Assembly (NCBI GenBank): GCA_046756445.1
Contig: JBHHWI010000029.1
Location: forward strand, 1 to 28,512
Length of the DNA: 28,512 nucleotides
Reading direction: 5' to 3'
Origin: JACZWL01 sp046756445
Lineage (GTDB): Bacteria > Pseudomonadota > Gammaproteobacteria > Steroidobacterales > Woeseiaceae
Shown in pieces: positions 8,011 through 16,825 of this stretch. A program made the translations under genes and the position numbers. Every line of letters begins with the position of its first letter. Positions within the stretch are counted from its first letter, which is position 1. The notes under the pieces were generated by a model. It worked only from the letters and a program-made list of their open reading frames with translations, ran no database searches and was not told where the DNA came from.

Positions 8011-8028
8011 AGGTCTGCATCTTAAACG

Positions 8029-8091
8029 AAAAAAAGGGGTCAGAGCCCTTTTACAGAAAAGGGCTCTGACCCCTTTTTTTTCTGACCCCTT
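8029..8091. repeat. Palindromic element with A/T-tracts between truA and accD
   Basis: A perfect 24-bp inverted repeat (8029-8052 with 8057-8080) closes on a 4-base loop, ACAG. The core is GGGGTCAGAGCCC, flanked outside by seven A/T. A partial direct copy, TCTGACCCCTT, follows at 8081-8091. It resembles a bidirectional intrinsic terminator and also the REP-type palindromes mobilised by RAYT transposases; the second reading is inference. The truA stop TGA (8042-8040) lies inside the left arm, so the last dozen or so codons of truA come from the element. Confidence 0.85.
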
Positions 8092-8870
8092 GTTTCGATG
8101 GGCAAATCATACTGTTCGGGATAGGCGACGCCGGTAAGGGTCAACCCATGTGCGGGGGCGGCAACCCCGCCTTTGGTCCTGTCCTGGCCGTCGAGCACTT
8201 GCCGCGCCCACGCCGGGCTCTCGTCACCCCGCCCGACCGCGACCAGCAGCCCTGCGATGTTGCGGACCATGTGCTGCAGGAACGCGTTGGCGGTTATCTC
8301 GAGGATGATCCAGTCTCCGTCACGCCGGACCCGGATTTCGCTGATCTTGCGCACCGGTGTCGACGCCCGGCAGCCGGCCGCCCTGAAGGCCGAGAAATCG
8401 TGCTCACCGAGCAGGCTGTCCGCCGCGATCTGCATTTCTCTTTCGTCGAGCGGCTGGTGAATCCACCATGCACGGTGTCGGTAGAGCGATGAGCGAACCA
8501 GCCTGTTCAGCACAAGATATCGGTAGGTTCGCGATATCGCCGAGAATCGTGCGTGAAACCGGTCGTCGACGACTTTTGCCCAGAGCGCGTTGACATCGTC
8601 CGGAAGCTTACTGTTGGCGCCCAGCACCCAGCCACGCATCGTGCGGCGCGCCTTGCTGTCGAAGTGAATGACCTGTGCAATTGCATGCACGCCGGCATCC
8701 GTTCTGCCGGCGCACGTCGCCTCGACCGGCTCATTTGCGACTTTCGTTAACGCATCCTCGACGACAGTCTGGATGCCGACACCGTGACGCTGGCCTTGCC
8801 AGCCGTTATAGGACGTGCCGTCGTACTCGAGGCCGAGCGCAAGGCGCTGATTTCTCGGGACCGTGTTTAT
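8040..8870 (-). CDS. truA: tRNA pseudouridine(38-40) synthase TruA, non-standard start
   Basis: TruA isomerises U38-U40 in tRNA anticodon arms. The frame reads RLALGLEYDGTSYNGWQ, then CAGRTDAGVHA with the catalytic Asp, FHARFSAISRTYRY, and NAFLQHMVRNIAG, covering the full family length. Upstream of the conserved start the frame is open back to a TGA at 8921-8919 but has no ATG, GTG or TTG. The first such codon (GTG 8690) is inside the catalytic motif. Possible starts are ATA at 8870, overlapping the fimV stop as ATAA, or ATT at 8894; an assembly error is also possible. The C-terminal residues GQKKKGSEPFSVKGL derive partly from the palindromic element. It follows fimV in an operon. Confidence 0.85.
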   Translation of the reverse strand: MNTVPRNQRLALGLEYDGTSYNGWQGQRHGVGIQTVVEDALTKVANEPVEATCAGRTDAGVHAIAQVIHFDSKARRTMRGWVLGANSKLPDDVNALWAKVVDDRFHARFSAISRTYRYLVLNRLVRSSLYRHRAWWIHQPLDEREMQIAADSLLGEHDFSAFRAAGCRASTPVRKISEIRVRRDGDWIILEITANAFLQHMVRNIAGLLVAVGRGDESPAWARQVLDGQDRTKGGVAAPAHGLTLTGVAYPEQYDLPIETRGQKKKGSEPFSVKGL

Positions 8871-11800
8871 TGTCCGGGTAGCGAATCGAGCAATTGCCGC
8901 GCCTGCTGCTTCTGGCTGTCATCGCCTTCATCCAGAACTTCCTCGAGGATGCTGCGGGCGCCGCCGGGATCTCCCATGTCCACGTAGGCACGCGCGAGAT
9001 CGAGCTTGGTGCCGACCTCCGTCATGGTGCGGGCGTCATGCAGGTCGCCGGAAACATCCTCCGGCGCCAGCCGCTCGGTCGGAACCTTGTCCTCATCGTC
9101 GCTACTTTCGCCGACGTCCAGATCAAGCGCATCGGAAGATTGAGGCCCCGGGTGTTCAACGGTTGCGTCGTCTCGTAGCTGATCGACCGTATCGCCGGAC
9201 TCGCTGATTCGTAACGCAGCGGTCAGGTCGTCGAGATCCAGATCCATATCGGTTCCCGCGATCCCGGGCAGCTCGCCTTTGTCGTCCCCCGGATCCGCGC
9301 CGGTGAATACGTCCTTCGGCAGCGCCTCGGTCTTGGCAAAATCGAAGTCCTGGTCTGTCCGGTCCTCGTCGTCCATGGGTGCGAGCAGAGTATCCGGTTC
9401 CTCAACCGTGCCTTCGACCGCCTCATCTTCATCGTGCGCGGGCGCGACCAGTGTGGCGTCTTCTTCGGCAATGAGCTTGTCGACGTCGGATGCGCTCTCT
9501 ACGGCCAGATCGCCCGTCAGTACCTGCGTCTGGCCGGTGGCGTCGAGCAGGCTCGTGTCGATCCCGATGTCGGTGTCGGTATCGTCAAATTCCTCGAGGG
9601 CGCGATTCCTGCCGGTCGCGTCCGGGTCGGCAATCTCGGTCTCGCCGGTGGCCGCGAGCACATCCTCGATATCCGGGCCCTCGCGGATCCCTGTCGCGGA
9701 CACCGCATCGGTATCCAGCTCCGGATTCTTGCCGGTTTCAGCGGTTGCGTCCGTCTCGTCAAGCGCCTCCCGGCTACCGGTGGCGGCCAGATCATCGTCT
9801 ATGTGCAGCGCTTCTCTTTCGGTCGTGTCATCCAGATCTGACGCGATGGCCGATTCGGCCAGCTTGTCCAGGTCCAGACCAAGGTCATCCAGGTCGATCT
9901 CGGCCGTCGATTCGGCGGCCGGTATTACGACCTCTTCCGCGTCGTCAAGCGACGCGATCTCGGTCGCTTCGTCGTCTCCGATGGACGGCAGCTCGCCGCT
10001 TGCTTCGGCCATGTCGAATTGCTCTTCGATGGTCGGCGTCTCTCCCTCGGCAACAGCGTCCCCGGCCGGTATTCCGGTCGCCGGCAGCTCCCCGGTGATG
10101 TCTTTGTCGTCGGTGGGATACGTCTCTGCGGTGGGCATTTCGGCCGTCTCACCGGTCTCTTCCACCGCCGGCATCTGTGTCGTGATCGCAGGCACCGGTC
10201 CGGTTGTCTCTTCCGGCTCCGCGGCCTCGACGTCCTCTTCCACGCCGGGGCTGGTCTCCGTCTCTCCGGCACTCTCACCCAGATCGATGAGCTCGCTCGC
10301 CTTGCTCTCGCCGGTGGCGGCAAGGTCGATATCGAGTTCACTTTCCTCGTCCAGCGCGCCTTCGAACGACAGGTCGACCTCTCGGGTCGGCGCAGGACCG
10401 GCGCCGGAGAACATCTCGTGATCGCCGGCGATCTGCTGACCCATAATGACGATCTTGTCCCAGTCAGGGCTGCCGACGCCGGCCAGTGCCGTGCGCATGC
10501 GCCCTGCCGCATCGATAAACGCGTCGCGGTTGCCCCAGACGAAGTAGATCTCGCAGAGCTTGGCAAGCAGGTCCTGACGCTCGGGCTCAACGCCCAGCGC
10601 GCCGTTGATCAAATCGGCAGCCTGGTCGTACAGACCGTAGGCCATATGGAATTCCGCTTCTGCGATCGGATCGGCCTGATCGAGGTTCAGTGCGGTCTCG
10701 CTGCTGAACGTGTCCTCGAGCGCCGATTGTTCGCCGGTCGTCTCCAGCACATCGTGTTCCCCGGCCGACGCTGGTTCCGGCGCGGGGGCTTCGATCGTCT
10801 CCCAGACCTCGGGTTCCTCGGGTATCCCCGGTTCTTCGGGCTCCGGCGGTGCAGCCGCACTCTCCTGCTCCACGACGACGATCGCGGTGTCGTCCTCCTG
10901 CGCGAGGGCGCGCAGGCGTTCGGTCGAGGCAACCGACTCGCCGTCCATATCGTCCGCGTCGAGCGCGTCCCAAACACCGGTGGACTCTTCATCGCCGCCG
11001 GCTGCGCGCCGGGCGAACCACACCAGGACCCCGAGTACGACCAGCAGACCGCCGATCAGGATGCCCCAGAATCCGGACAGGGTTTCGATGAGGCGCTCTA
11101 CGATACCGGGCTCGTCACGCGGGAGCGCGGTCACGACGCGCGGCGGCGGTACCGTTGTGGTTTCGGGCTCCGCGGTATCGGGCTCGGTGGTCTCGACCGC
11201 ATCGGCGTCCTCGGCGACGATATCCTCCAGATCGTCGTCCGCGGCAATGGCGTCGTCATCGAGGATCGCATCCGGTGCGGTTTCGGCCGTGGCGTCGTCT
11301 CCAGCCGGTATCGCCTCCACTTCATCGTCGAGAACATCCGGCACCGGCAGTTCCTCTCCCCGCAATCGTGCCAGTTCGGCTCGGAGCGCCGCGAGCTCGT
11401 CGTCACGGATCTCGAAGAGGGAATCCTGGTCTGCCATCAGTTCTTCGATTTCACGAATGCGTCGCGCCGTCGGGTCCTCGTCTGCTTCGGCGTCGCTGAC
11501 GGTCGTCGTCACGCCGCCGTCGTACCCGGTCTGATCGTCATCGGGCGGCACCAGAACGAGGCTTGGCTCCGTGGCGATGCCGGCAGGCGGCGCACCGCGC
11601 CATTCGGCGTGCTGGCGCTTGACCTCGCTGAGCGCATCGCCCCGGTTGATGCTGAAGATTTCGTCGGCGCTCGGAATCCTGAGCGTCGCCCCGGCTAACA
11701 GGATGTTGATGTTTCCGGCGAATGCCTCGGGATTGGCCTCGAAGATTGCCAGCATCGTCTGGTTCATCGTTAGCCGGGCGTCGGGCCGCACAAGCCCTGT

Positions 11801-12457
11801 GATCTCCCACAGGGTTTGACCGCGCAGCACGTGGTAATCGCCGCTCTCGGCGGTATCGAAGGTCGGCGCTGCGGGCGGCGTAATCGGCTCCGGTTCGGCC
11901 CGAACGGGTTCGGACGGCGCCGGTTGCGCTACCGGTACAGGTGCAGGTGCAGCTTCTGGTTCAGGTTGCGCCCTCGGCGCGCGCTCGATCCTGCCGCTAT
12001 CGGTCTGGGCCGCCTGCCTGGGCGCGGTAACGGCCGTCGTCGTATCGGATACCGGCGGCGGCGTAAACGTCGGTGGGTCGAGCAATACGGTATATTCGCG
12101 CAGCAAGCGGCCGCGCGACCAGCTTGCTTCTACCAGGAACGTAATGAAAGGCTCGGTTACCGGGTCCGACGAGGTAACCGTGATGACGTTGCCGTCGACG
12201 CCGCCGCTTCGCAGCACTCTGAATCTGAGTCCCTGCAGGAACACCGGACGATCGAGGCCGTATCTTGCGAAGGTATTCTCCGAGGCGAGCAACACGTCGA
12301 GATTGTCAAGCTCGTCAGGAGTCGCCGAGAGTAAATCGATCTCTGCCCTTAGTGGCTCGTTCAGGGCGGAACTCAGCCGTATGTCCCCAAGGCCCAGTGC
12401 CCAGACCTCGCTTGTCAATGCCAGAACAAGCACCGGCCATACACGGATTCGCGACAT
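8867..12457 (-). CDS. fimV: FimV-type polar landmark/pilus assembly protein
   Basis: This encodes 1196 residues. A signal peptide (1-20, cut after VWA) leads to the FimV N-terminal domain (LGLGDIRLSSALNEPLRAEIDLL). A LysM peptidoglycan-binding segment follows at about 215-270 (YHVLRGQTLWEI to LRIPSADEI). A coiled coil (REIEELMADQDSLFEIRDDELAALRAEL) precedes one transmembrane helix (GILIGGLLVVLGVLVWFA). The cytoplasmic part has a TPR-like stretch (FHMAYGLYDQAADLINGAL), a long acidic region with recurring ATG-containing motifs, and the C-terminal FimV domain (KLDLARAYVDMGDPGGARSILEEVL). In Pseudomonas FimV organises the pole and type IV pili. The ATG at 12457 is chosen because GGAGAG lies 8 bases before it; an in-frame start at 12517 precedes the signal peptide. 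Confidence 0.94.
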   Translation of the reverse strand: MSRIRVWPVLVLALTSEVWALGLGDIRLSSALNEPLRAEIDLLSATPDELDNLDVLLASENTFARYGLDRPVFLQGLRFRVLRSGGVDGNVITVTSSDPVTEPFITFLVEASWSRGRLLREYTVLLDPPTFTPPPVSDTTTAVTAPRQAAQTDSGRIERAPRAQPEPEAAPAPVPVAQPAPSEPVRAEPEPITPPAAPTFDTAESGDYHVLRGQTLWEITGLVRPDARLTMNQTMLAIFEANPEAFAGNINILLAGATLRIPSADEIFSINRGDALSEVKRQHAEWRGAPPAGIATEPSLVLVPPDDDQTGYDGGVTTTVSDAEADEDPTARRIREIEELMADQDSLFEIRDDELAALRAELARLRGEELPVPDVLDDEVEAIPAGDDATAETAPDAILDDDAIAADDDLEDIVAEDADAVETTEPDTAEPETTTVPPPRVVTALPRDEPGIVERLIETLSGFWGILIGGLLVVLGVLVWFARRAAGGDEESTGVWDALDADDMDGESVASTERLRALAQEDDTAIVVVEQESAAAPPEPEEPGIPEEPEVWETIEAPAPEPASAGEHDVLETTGEQSALEDTFSSETALNLDQADPIAEAEFHMAYGLYDQAADLINGALGVEPERQDLLAKLCEIYFVWGNRDAFIDAAGRMRTALAGVGSPDWDKIVIMGQQIAGDHEMFSGAGPAPTREVDLSFEGALDEESELDIDLAATGESKASELIDLGESAGETETSPGVEEDVEAAEPEETTGPVPAITTQMPAVEETGETAEMPTAETYPTDDKDITGELPATGIPAGDAVAEGETPTIEEQFDMAEASGELPSIGDDEATEIASLDDAEEVVIPAAESTAEIDLDDLGLDLDKLAESAIASDLDDTTEREALHIDDDLAATGSREALDETDATAETGKNPELDTDAVSATGIREGPDIEDVLAATGETEIADPDATGRNRALEEFDDTDTDIGIDTSLLDATGQTQVLTGDLAVESASDVDKLIAEEDATLVAPAHDEDEAVEGTVEEPDTLLAPMDDEDRTDQDFDFAKTEALPKDVFTGADPGDDKGELPGIAGTDMDLDLDDLTAALRISESGDTVDQLRDDATVEHPGPQSSDALDLDVGESSDDEDKVPTERLAPEDVSGDLHDARTMTEVGTKLDLARAYVDMGDPGGARSILEEVLDEGDDSQKQQARQLLDSLPGQ

Positions 12458-12545
12458 GTTGTTTCTCTCCGGCTCCCAAGCTACCCGCGCAACGCCCACA
12501 GCCTTACCTCTGGCCATCCAACGGGCCCGGCGGGTTCGGGTGTGA

Positions 12546-12574
12546 ACTATAGCTTATAAATGGTTTTTGGCCAA
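12546..12574 (-). promoter_or_regulatory. Candidate fimV promoter inside the asd 3' end
   Basis: Leftward -35 TTGGCC (12574-12569), 17 bp, then -10 TATAGT (12551-12546). The -35 lies within the last asd codons. Transcription would start near 12539, giving a leader of about 80 nt. It would let fimV-truA be expressed separately from asd. Confidence 0.5.
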
Positions 12575-13576
12575 AATTTCAGCTATTTGGACGCTATTTA
12601 GAGCAGCGCCCTTACGTATGTTGTCGGACACGACCCAGAGGTCGATGCCCCTCGGATGACTGATATCTTCGCGGACCCGTCCGACGTACACGGGATCCGT
12701 GCCGGCGCTCTCGGTGACCGCGGTCGGGTATTCGCCGGTCCCGGTGCCATCGAGGAGTTCGACACCCGGCGCCTTATGCATGAGGTCGCAGACTTCTGCT
12801 GCCGAAATCTTGGATTTCGTCTCGAGGTGGACGGCTTCCGAGTGGCCGAAAAACGCCGGAATTCTCACGGCGGTGGGATTCACGGCTATCTCATCGTCGT
12901 CCAGGATCTTCCGGGTTTCCCAGACCATCTTCATTTCTTCCCTGGTGTAACGATTGTCCTGAAACCGGTCGATTTGTGGCAGCGCATTGAATGCGATCTG
13001 CTTCTCGTTACCCTGTAGTTCCAGCGGTCGGCCGTTAAGCAGCGTGGAAGTCTGTCGCACCAGTTCCTCGACGGCGCTCCTGCCTGCGCCCGAAACGGCC
13101 TGATAGGTTGAAACGTTGATCCGACTGATGCCGACTGCATCGTAAATCGGTTTTATCGCCACGACCATCTGGATCGTGGAGCAATTCGGGTTCGCGATGA
13201 TCCCGGTTCGTTGGTAGTCGGCGATTCTATCGGCATTTGCTTCGGGCACGACCAGTGGCACCTCGTCTTCGTAACGAAAGCGCGAGGTGTTGTCGATCAC
13301 CACGCATCCGTCTGCCGCTGCTCTCGGCGCGTACTGGTCCGATACGGATCCACCGGCAGAAAAAAGCGCAATCCGAACCTTCGAAAAATCGAAGTCCGCG
13401 ACGTCCGAGACGCTCAATTTCCGGCCGCCGAATTCGACTTCCCTGCCGAGCGACCGTTCGCTGGCAAGCGCGTACACGTTTCCCGCCGGGAAACTTCGCT
13501 CCGCCAGGATCTCCAGCATGCTTTCTCCGACCAGACCGGTTGCGCCGACGACAGCGACGTCAATCGAAGCCGTCAT
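12554..13576 (-). CDS. asd: Aspartate-semialdehyde dehydrogenase
   Basis: Asd reduces aspartyl phosphate to aspartate semialdehyde with NADPH, feeding lysine/diaminopimelate, threonine and methionine synthesis. The 340-residue protein begins with the Rossmann motif VAVVGATGLVGE (8-19). It has FSAGGSVS and the active-site Cys132 in NPNCSTIQ, followed by the dimer and catalytic segment YQAVSGAGR. The gene starts 1 base after the aroC stop, so the two are probably translated together. Position upstream of fimV-truA matches Pseudomonas-like genomes. Confidence 0.96.
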   Translation of the reverse strand: MTASIDVAVVGATGLVGESMLEILAERSFPAGNVYALASERSLGREVEFGGRKLSVSDVADFDFSKVRIALFSAGGSVSDQYAPRAAADGCVVIDNTSRFRYEDEVPLVVPEANADRIADYQRTGIIANPNCSTIQMVVAIKPIYDAVGISRINVSTYQAVSGAGRSAVEELVRQTSTLLNGRPLELQGNEKQIAFNALPQIDRFQDNRYTREEMKMVWETRKILDDDEIAVNPTAVRIPAFFGHSEAVHLETKSKISAAEVCDLMHKAPGVELLDGTGTGEYPTAVTESAGTDPVYVGRVREDISHPRGIDLWVVSDNIRKGAALNSVQIAEILAKNHL

Positions 13577-13577
13577 G

Positions 13578-14678
13578 TCACTCTGCCTGTCGTGAAATCA
13601 CGGGCGTACTCGATTCGACATCGGCGTTTTGCGCGCGGTGCCTGAGATAGTGATCCATCAACACGAGCGCGATCATCGCCTCGGCGATCGGCGTTGCCCG
13701 AAGGCCGACGCAGGGGTCGTGCCGCCCCTTTGTGACTATCCTGGTCTCCCTGCCCGATTTGTCGACGGTGGCGCCGGGAACCGAGATGCTCGATGTGGGC
13801 TTCAACGCGATGCTGGCCAGCAGGTCCTGCCCGGACGAGATGCCGCCCAGCGTGCCGCCCGCATCGTTCTTGTTGAAGCCGTCCGCCGACATCTCGTCCC
13901 GATGCTGACTGCCACGCTGCGTCACGGCGGCAAAACCGGCCCCGAGCTCGACGCCCTTGACTGCGTTGATGCTCATCAAGCCATGCGCGATTTCGGCTTC
14001 GAGCTTGTCGAACACCGGCTCGCCGAGTCCGGGCGGAATCCCGGTCGCCAGCACACTGATTCTCGCACCGATCGAGTCGCCCTCCTCGCGCAGTTTGTCC
14101 ATCAAATCCTCGAGTTCGGGAATTCTCTCGGGATCGGCGCAGAAAAACGGATTATCGTCCACGGCCGACAGGTCTTTGGCGGCTAGCTCAATCGGCCCGA
14201 GCTGCGAGACGTAGCCGCGGATCTCGATGCCCAGCCTGTGCATGAGGTATTTACGGGCAATCGCACCCGCCGCAACCCGCATCGTGGTTTCGCGCGCCGA
14301 CGAGCGGCCGCCGCCCCGATAGTCGCGAATGCCGTATTTCTGTTGATAGGTGTAGTCCGCGTGTCCCGGTCGGAACTTGTCCTTGATGTCCCCATAGTCC
14401 CCGGACCGCTGGTCCTTGTTCTCGATCAGCAGGCCGATCGGCGTTCCGGTCGTCAGGCCGTCGAATACGCCGGACAGGATTCGCACCCGATCGGGTTCCT
14501 TGCGCTGCGTCGTATGCCGCGACTTACCGGGTCGGCGCCGTTCCAGATCGGCCTGGATATCCGACTCAGCCAGCGGCAGGCCCGGCGGGCAGCCGTCGAC
14601 GACGCAGCCGAGTGCAGGACCGTGGCTCTCGCCGAAGGTCGTGACGGTAAATACTTTTCCGAAGCTATTGCCCGACAT
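13578..14678 (-). CDS. aroC: Chorismate synthase
   Basis: AroC converts EPSP to chorismate using reduced FMN, the last step of the shikimate pathway. The 366-residue protein shows the family signatures GESHGPALGCVVDGCPPG (14-31), RRPGKSRHTTQR, RGGGRSSARET and the C-terminal GRHDPCVGLRATPIAEAM. Length matches the bacterial family. Its ATG at 14678 overlaps the end of prmB by 14 bases, reproducing the conserved prmB-aroC pair. Confidence 0.97.
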   Translation of the reverse strand: MSGNSFGKVFTVTTFGESHGPALGCVVDGCPPGLPLAESDIQADLERRRPGKSRHTTQRKEPDRVRILSGVFDGLTTGTPIGLLIENKDQRSGDYGDIKDKFRPGHADYTYQQKYGIRDYRGGGRSSARETTMRVAAGAIARKYLMHRLGIEIRGYVSQLGPIELAAKDLSAVDDNPFFCADPERIPELEDLMDKLREEGDSIGARISVLATGIPPGLGEPVFDKLEAEIAHGLMSINAVKGVELGAGFAAVTQRGSQHRDEMSADGFNKNDAGGTLGGISSGQDLLASIALKPTSSISVPGATVDKSGRETRIVTKGRHDPCVGLRATPIAEAMIALVLMDHYLRHRAQNADVESSTPVISRQAE

Positions 14679-15612
14679 CTGTCCAGTTCCGCCCGGACGC
14701 CGCCCGGACGATGGCGTCCCGATGACGCTCGATTTCGTCCCTGGTCAGCAGGAACACACCGCCGCCACCGTGTTCGAATTCGAGCCAAACGAACGCGATC
14801 GCAGGAAACCGCCGCTCCAGCGCCGCCTGGCTCCTCCCTACTTCGACGATGAGCACTCCCTCGTCGGCGAGGAATCGTGAGGCATCATGCAGGATCGTTA
14901 TAACCGAATCCAGACCATCATCTCCAGCGGCCAGTCCCTCGGCCGGCTCGTGCCGGAACTCCGGCGGCAGGCTTTCCATATCCCGTCGGTCTACGTACGG
15001 CGGATTGCCGACGATCAGGTCGTAACGAACATGCTCCAGTTTTTCGAAGAAACCGGAACGAATCAGCCTGACCCGCCGTTGCAGCGCGTGACGATTGACG
15101 TTGACCGCCGCCACGGCCAGGGCGTCATCGGAGTTATCGACCGCGTCGACGACGGCATTCGGCAGTGCGATCGCCATCGCGACGGCGATGCAGCCGCTTC
15201 CCGTGCCCAGATCGATGGCGCGTCGGACCTGGTCCGGGTCCACCCACGGTTCGAACCGGTTCAGGATAAGCTCTGCGATCGGGGACCGCGGTATCAGTAC
15301 GCGTTCGTCGACGAAGAATTCGAGGCCGGCGAACCAGGCCTGGTGGACCAGGTAGGCGACCGGGACGCGCTCGCGAATGCGTCTGCCGATCAGGTTTTCG
15401 AGTTTCGCGTGCTCTTCCCTGTTTATGTGCCGTCCATAGATCTCCGCGGGGCGATCGTGGTCGAGGCCGAGTGCCGCGGATACCAGGTACACTGCCTCGT
15501 CGGTGGCGTTGTCCGTCCCGTGTCCGTAGCACAAGCCGGCATCCTCGAATGCGGCGGCCGTCTGACGGATGAACTCGGCGACGGTTGGAGACCGGTTCGG
15601 AACTTCAATCAT
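14665..15612 (-). CDS. prmB: Ribosomal protein uL3 glutamine methyltransferase
   Basis: PrmB methylates a glutamine of ribosomal protein L3 using S-adenosylmethionine. The 315-residue protein has a helical N-terminal domain (about 1-110), the SAM loop AIDLGTGSGCIAVAMA, VDAVDNSDDAL, and the glutamine-binding NPPY in DLIVGNPPYVDRRDM. Association with aroC distinguishes PrmB from the related release-factor enzyme PrmC. The frame is open to 15888, but the extra 92 residues are Arg-rich and unlike the family, and would overlap the divergent sco gene. The ATG at 15612 is therefore used. Confidence 0.93.
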   Translation of the reverse strand: MIEVPNRSPTVAEFIRQTAAAFEDAGLCYGHGTDNATDEAVYLVSAALGLDHDRPAEIYGRHINREEHAKLENLIGRRIRERVPVAYLVHQAWFAGLEFFVDERVLIPRSPIAELILNRFEPWVDPDQVRRAIDLGTGSGCIAVAMAIALPNAVVDAVDNSDDALAVAAVNVNRHALQRRVRLIRSGFFEKLEHVRYDLIVGNPPYVDRRDMESLPPEFRHEPAEGLAAGDDGLDSVITILHDASRFLADEGVLIVEVGRSQAALERRFPAIAFVWLEFEHGGGGVFLLTRDEIERHRDAIVRAASGRNWTDVGQ

Positions 15613-15758
15613 GCCGGAGACTGTTCCCTCGTTGCCCGTGCGCCGCGTTTCCGGCTCACGGACCCGGAATGACGGCGCGAACCGTGTCGGATGGTGGTAC
15701 TCGGAGGCAGCTTCCCGGCCATGCGGACTGATGAGATAGGTTTTACAATGCCAGGCAA

Positions 15759-16379
15759 ATGAGCAGCGTAAGAGTAAATATCGCAATCGTCCTGATTGCA
15801 ACGGCTTCGATCGGCGGCGGCTGGTATTTCGCGCGCGCTTACATAGGGCCGGTCGAGCGCCCCGAGTATGCAACGGTCCTCCCATCACCGATGCCGTTAC
15901 CGAATTTTACGCTAAATGACCAGCACGGCGGCACATTTACGCGTGAGTCGCTCGAGGGCGGCTGGAGTCTTTTGTTTTTCGGATTTACCCACTGCCCTGA
16001 TATCTGCCCGGCAACATTGCAGCAATTGGTGCTCGCGAGGGAAAAACTGGCGGCGGACGGCGGGTCGCCCCTGCCCGATATCGTATTGATAAGTGTCGAC
16101 CCCGAGAGAGACAGTCCGGAGGTCCTGAAAACCTATGTGTCCTACTTCAGCAACGACATCGTCGGACTTACGGGCGATCTTGGCGAGCTCGAAAAGCTCA
16201 CCAAAAGGCTCGGCATCTATTTCGCCAAGTCACCGGCGGGCAACGGCGCTTACAGCGTTGATCACAGCGCAGCAGTGCTCGTCATCAATCCCGGCGCTGA
16301 GTTTCACGCTTTGTTCAGCGCACCGCAGAGCATTGACAAGCTCACCCACGACTTGCCGTTGATCCTGGCAGCGCAGTGA
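15759..16379 (+). CDS. SCO1/SenC family copper protein
   Basis: This encodes 206 residues of a membrane-anchored thioredoxin-fold copper protein. An N-terminal anchor helix at about 7-27 holds a periplasmic domain with the CxxxC motif (Cys79 and Cys83 in THCPDICP) and the conserved copper-ligand His169 in VDHSAA. Sco proteins deliver copper to, or reduce, the CuA site of cytochrome c oxidase subunit II. The neighbouring PCuAC gene overlaps it (GTGA), a common copper-assembly pairing. TACAAT 10 bases before the ATG resembles a -10 but lacks a convincing -35. Confidence 0.93.
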   Translation: MSSVRVNIAIVLIATASIGGGWYFARAYIGPVERPEYATVLPSPMPLPNFTLNDQHGGTFTRESLEGGWSLLFFGFTHCPDICPATLQQLVLAREKLAADGGSPLPDIVLISVDPERDSPEVLKTYVSYFSNDIVGLTGDLGELEKLTKRLGIYFAKSPAGNGAYSVDHSAAVLVINPGAEFHALFSAPQSIDKLTHDLPLILAAQ

Positions 16380-16813
16380 CCACCCGGAACCCGATACCTG
16401 CAGGCGCCTGCCTTGCCATCCTCGCTTCGGGCTGCGGCGAGTCGGAGCCGCCGCTGATGGCGAGCGATGTAATCGCGGTGGCGCCGCTGCCCGGCAGGGA
16501 GGTTTCGGCCGCCTACCTCAGTCTTCACAACAACACCGGGAAACGACTGACCGTGCATCGTGTATCAAGCCCGGATTTTACGCGCGTCGAAATGCATGAG
16601 AGCGCGATCGTTGACGACGTAGCGCGCATGCGGAAGCTCGAGTCGGTGACGCTCGAAGCTGGCGGCAGCGCGCGATTCGCCCCCGGGGGGAGGCATCTCA
16701 TGCTGATCGAACCCCTGCTGGAAATGGTCCCGGGCAAATCGGTCACGTTAAGATTCGAGTACGACAACGACGGCATACTCGTCGTAACCACGCCCGTACA
16801 TGCCAGGATGTGA
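16376..16813 (+). CDS. PCuAC copper chaperone, predicted lipoprotein
   Basis: This encodes 145 residues of a periplasmic Cu(I) chaperone (DUF461). A lipobox LASGC places the lipidated Cys at 20. The copper site fits the family consensus H(x10)M(x21)HxM exactly: His74, Met85, His107 and Met109. The protein passes copper to the oxidase CuA site, typically with Sco. The GTG start at 16376 overlaps the sco stop by 4 bases, indicating translational coupling. The N-terminus has the charge and hydrophobic run of a lipoprotein signal, though the hydrophobic core is short. Confidence 0.92.
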   Translation: MTTRNPIPAGACLAILASGCGESEPPLMASDVIAVAPLPGREVSAAYLSLHNNTGKRLTVHRVSSPDFTRVEMHESAIVDDVARMRKLESVTLEAGGSARFAPGGRHLMLIEPLLEMVPGKSVTLRFEYDNDGILVVTTPVHARM

Positions 16814-16825
16814 TCACCAGTCAAG

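Noticed and set aside
9279..10421. Ser/Val-rich rightward open frame of 380 codons opposite fimV
   Set aside because: The repetitive Ser composition is the mirror of acidic Asp/Glu/Thr codons on the coding strand; no start context or family match.
10019..11698. Long rightward open frame of 559 codons opposite fimV
   Set aside because: It is antisense to a clear FimV gene, has no recognisable domain, and arises from GC-rich codon bias.
15613..15888. N-terminal extension of prmB by 92 codons
   Set aside because: It would overlap the divergent sco gene, is Arg-rich, and resembles no PrmB N-terminus.
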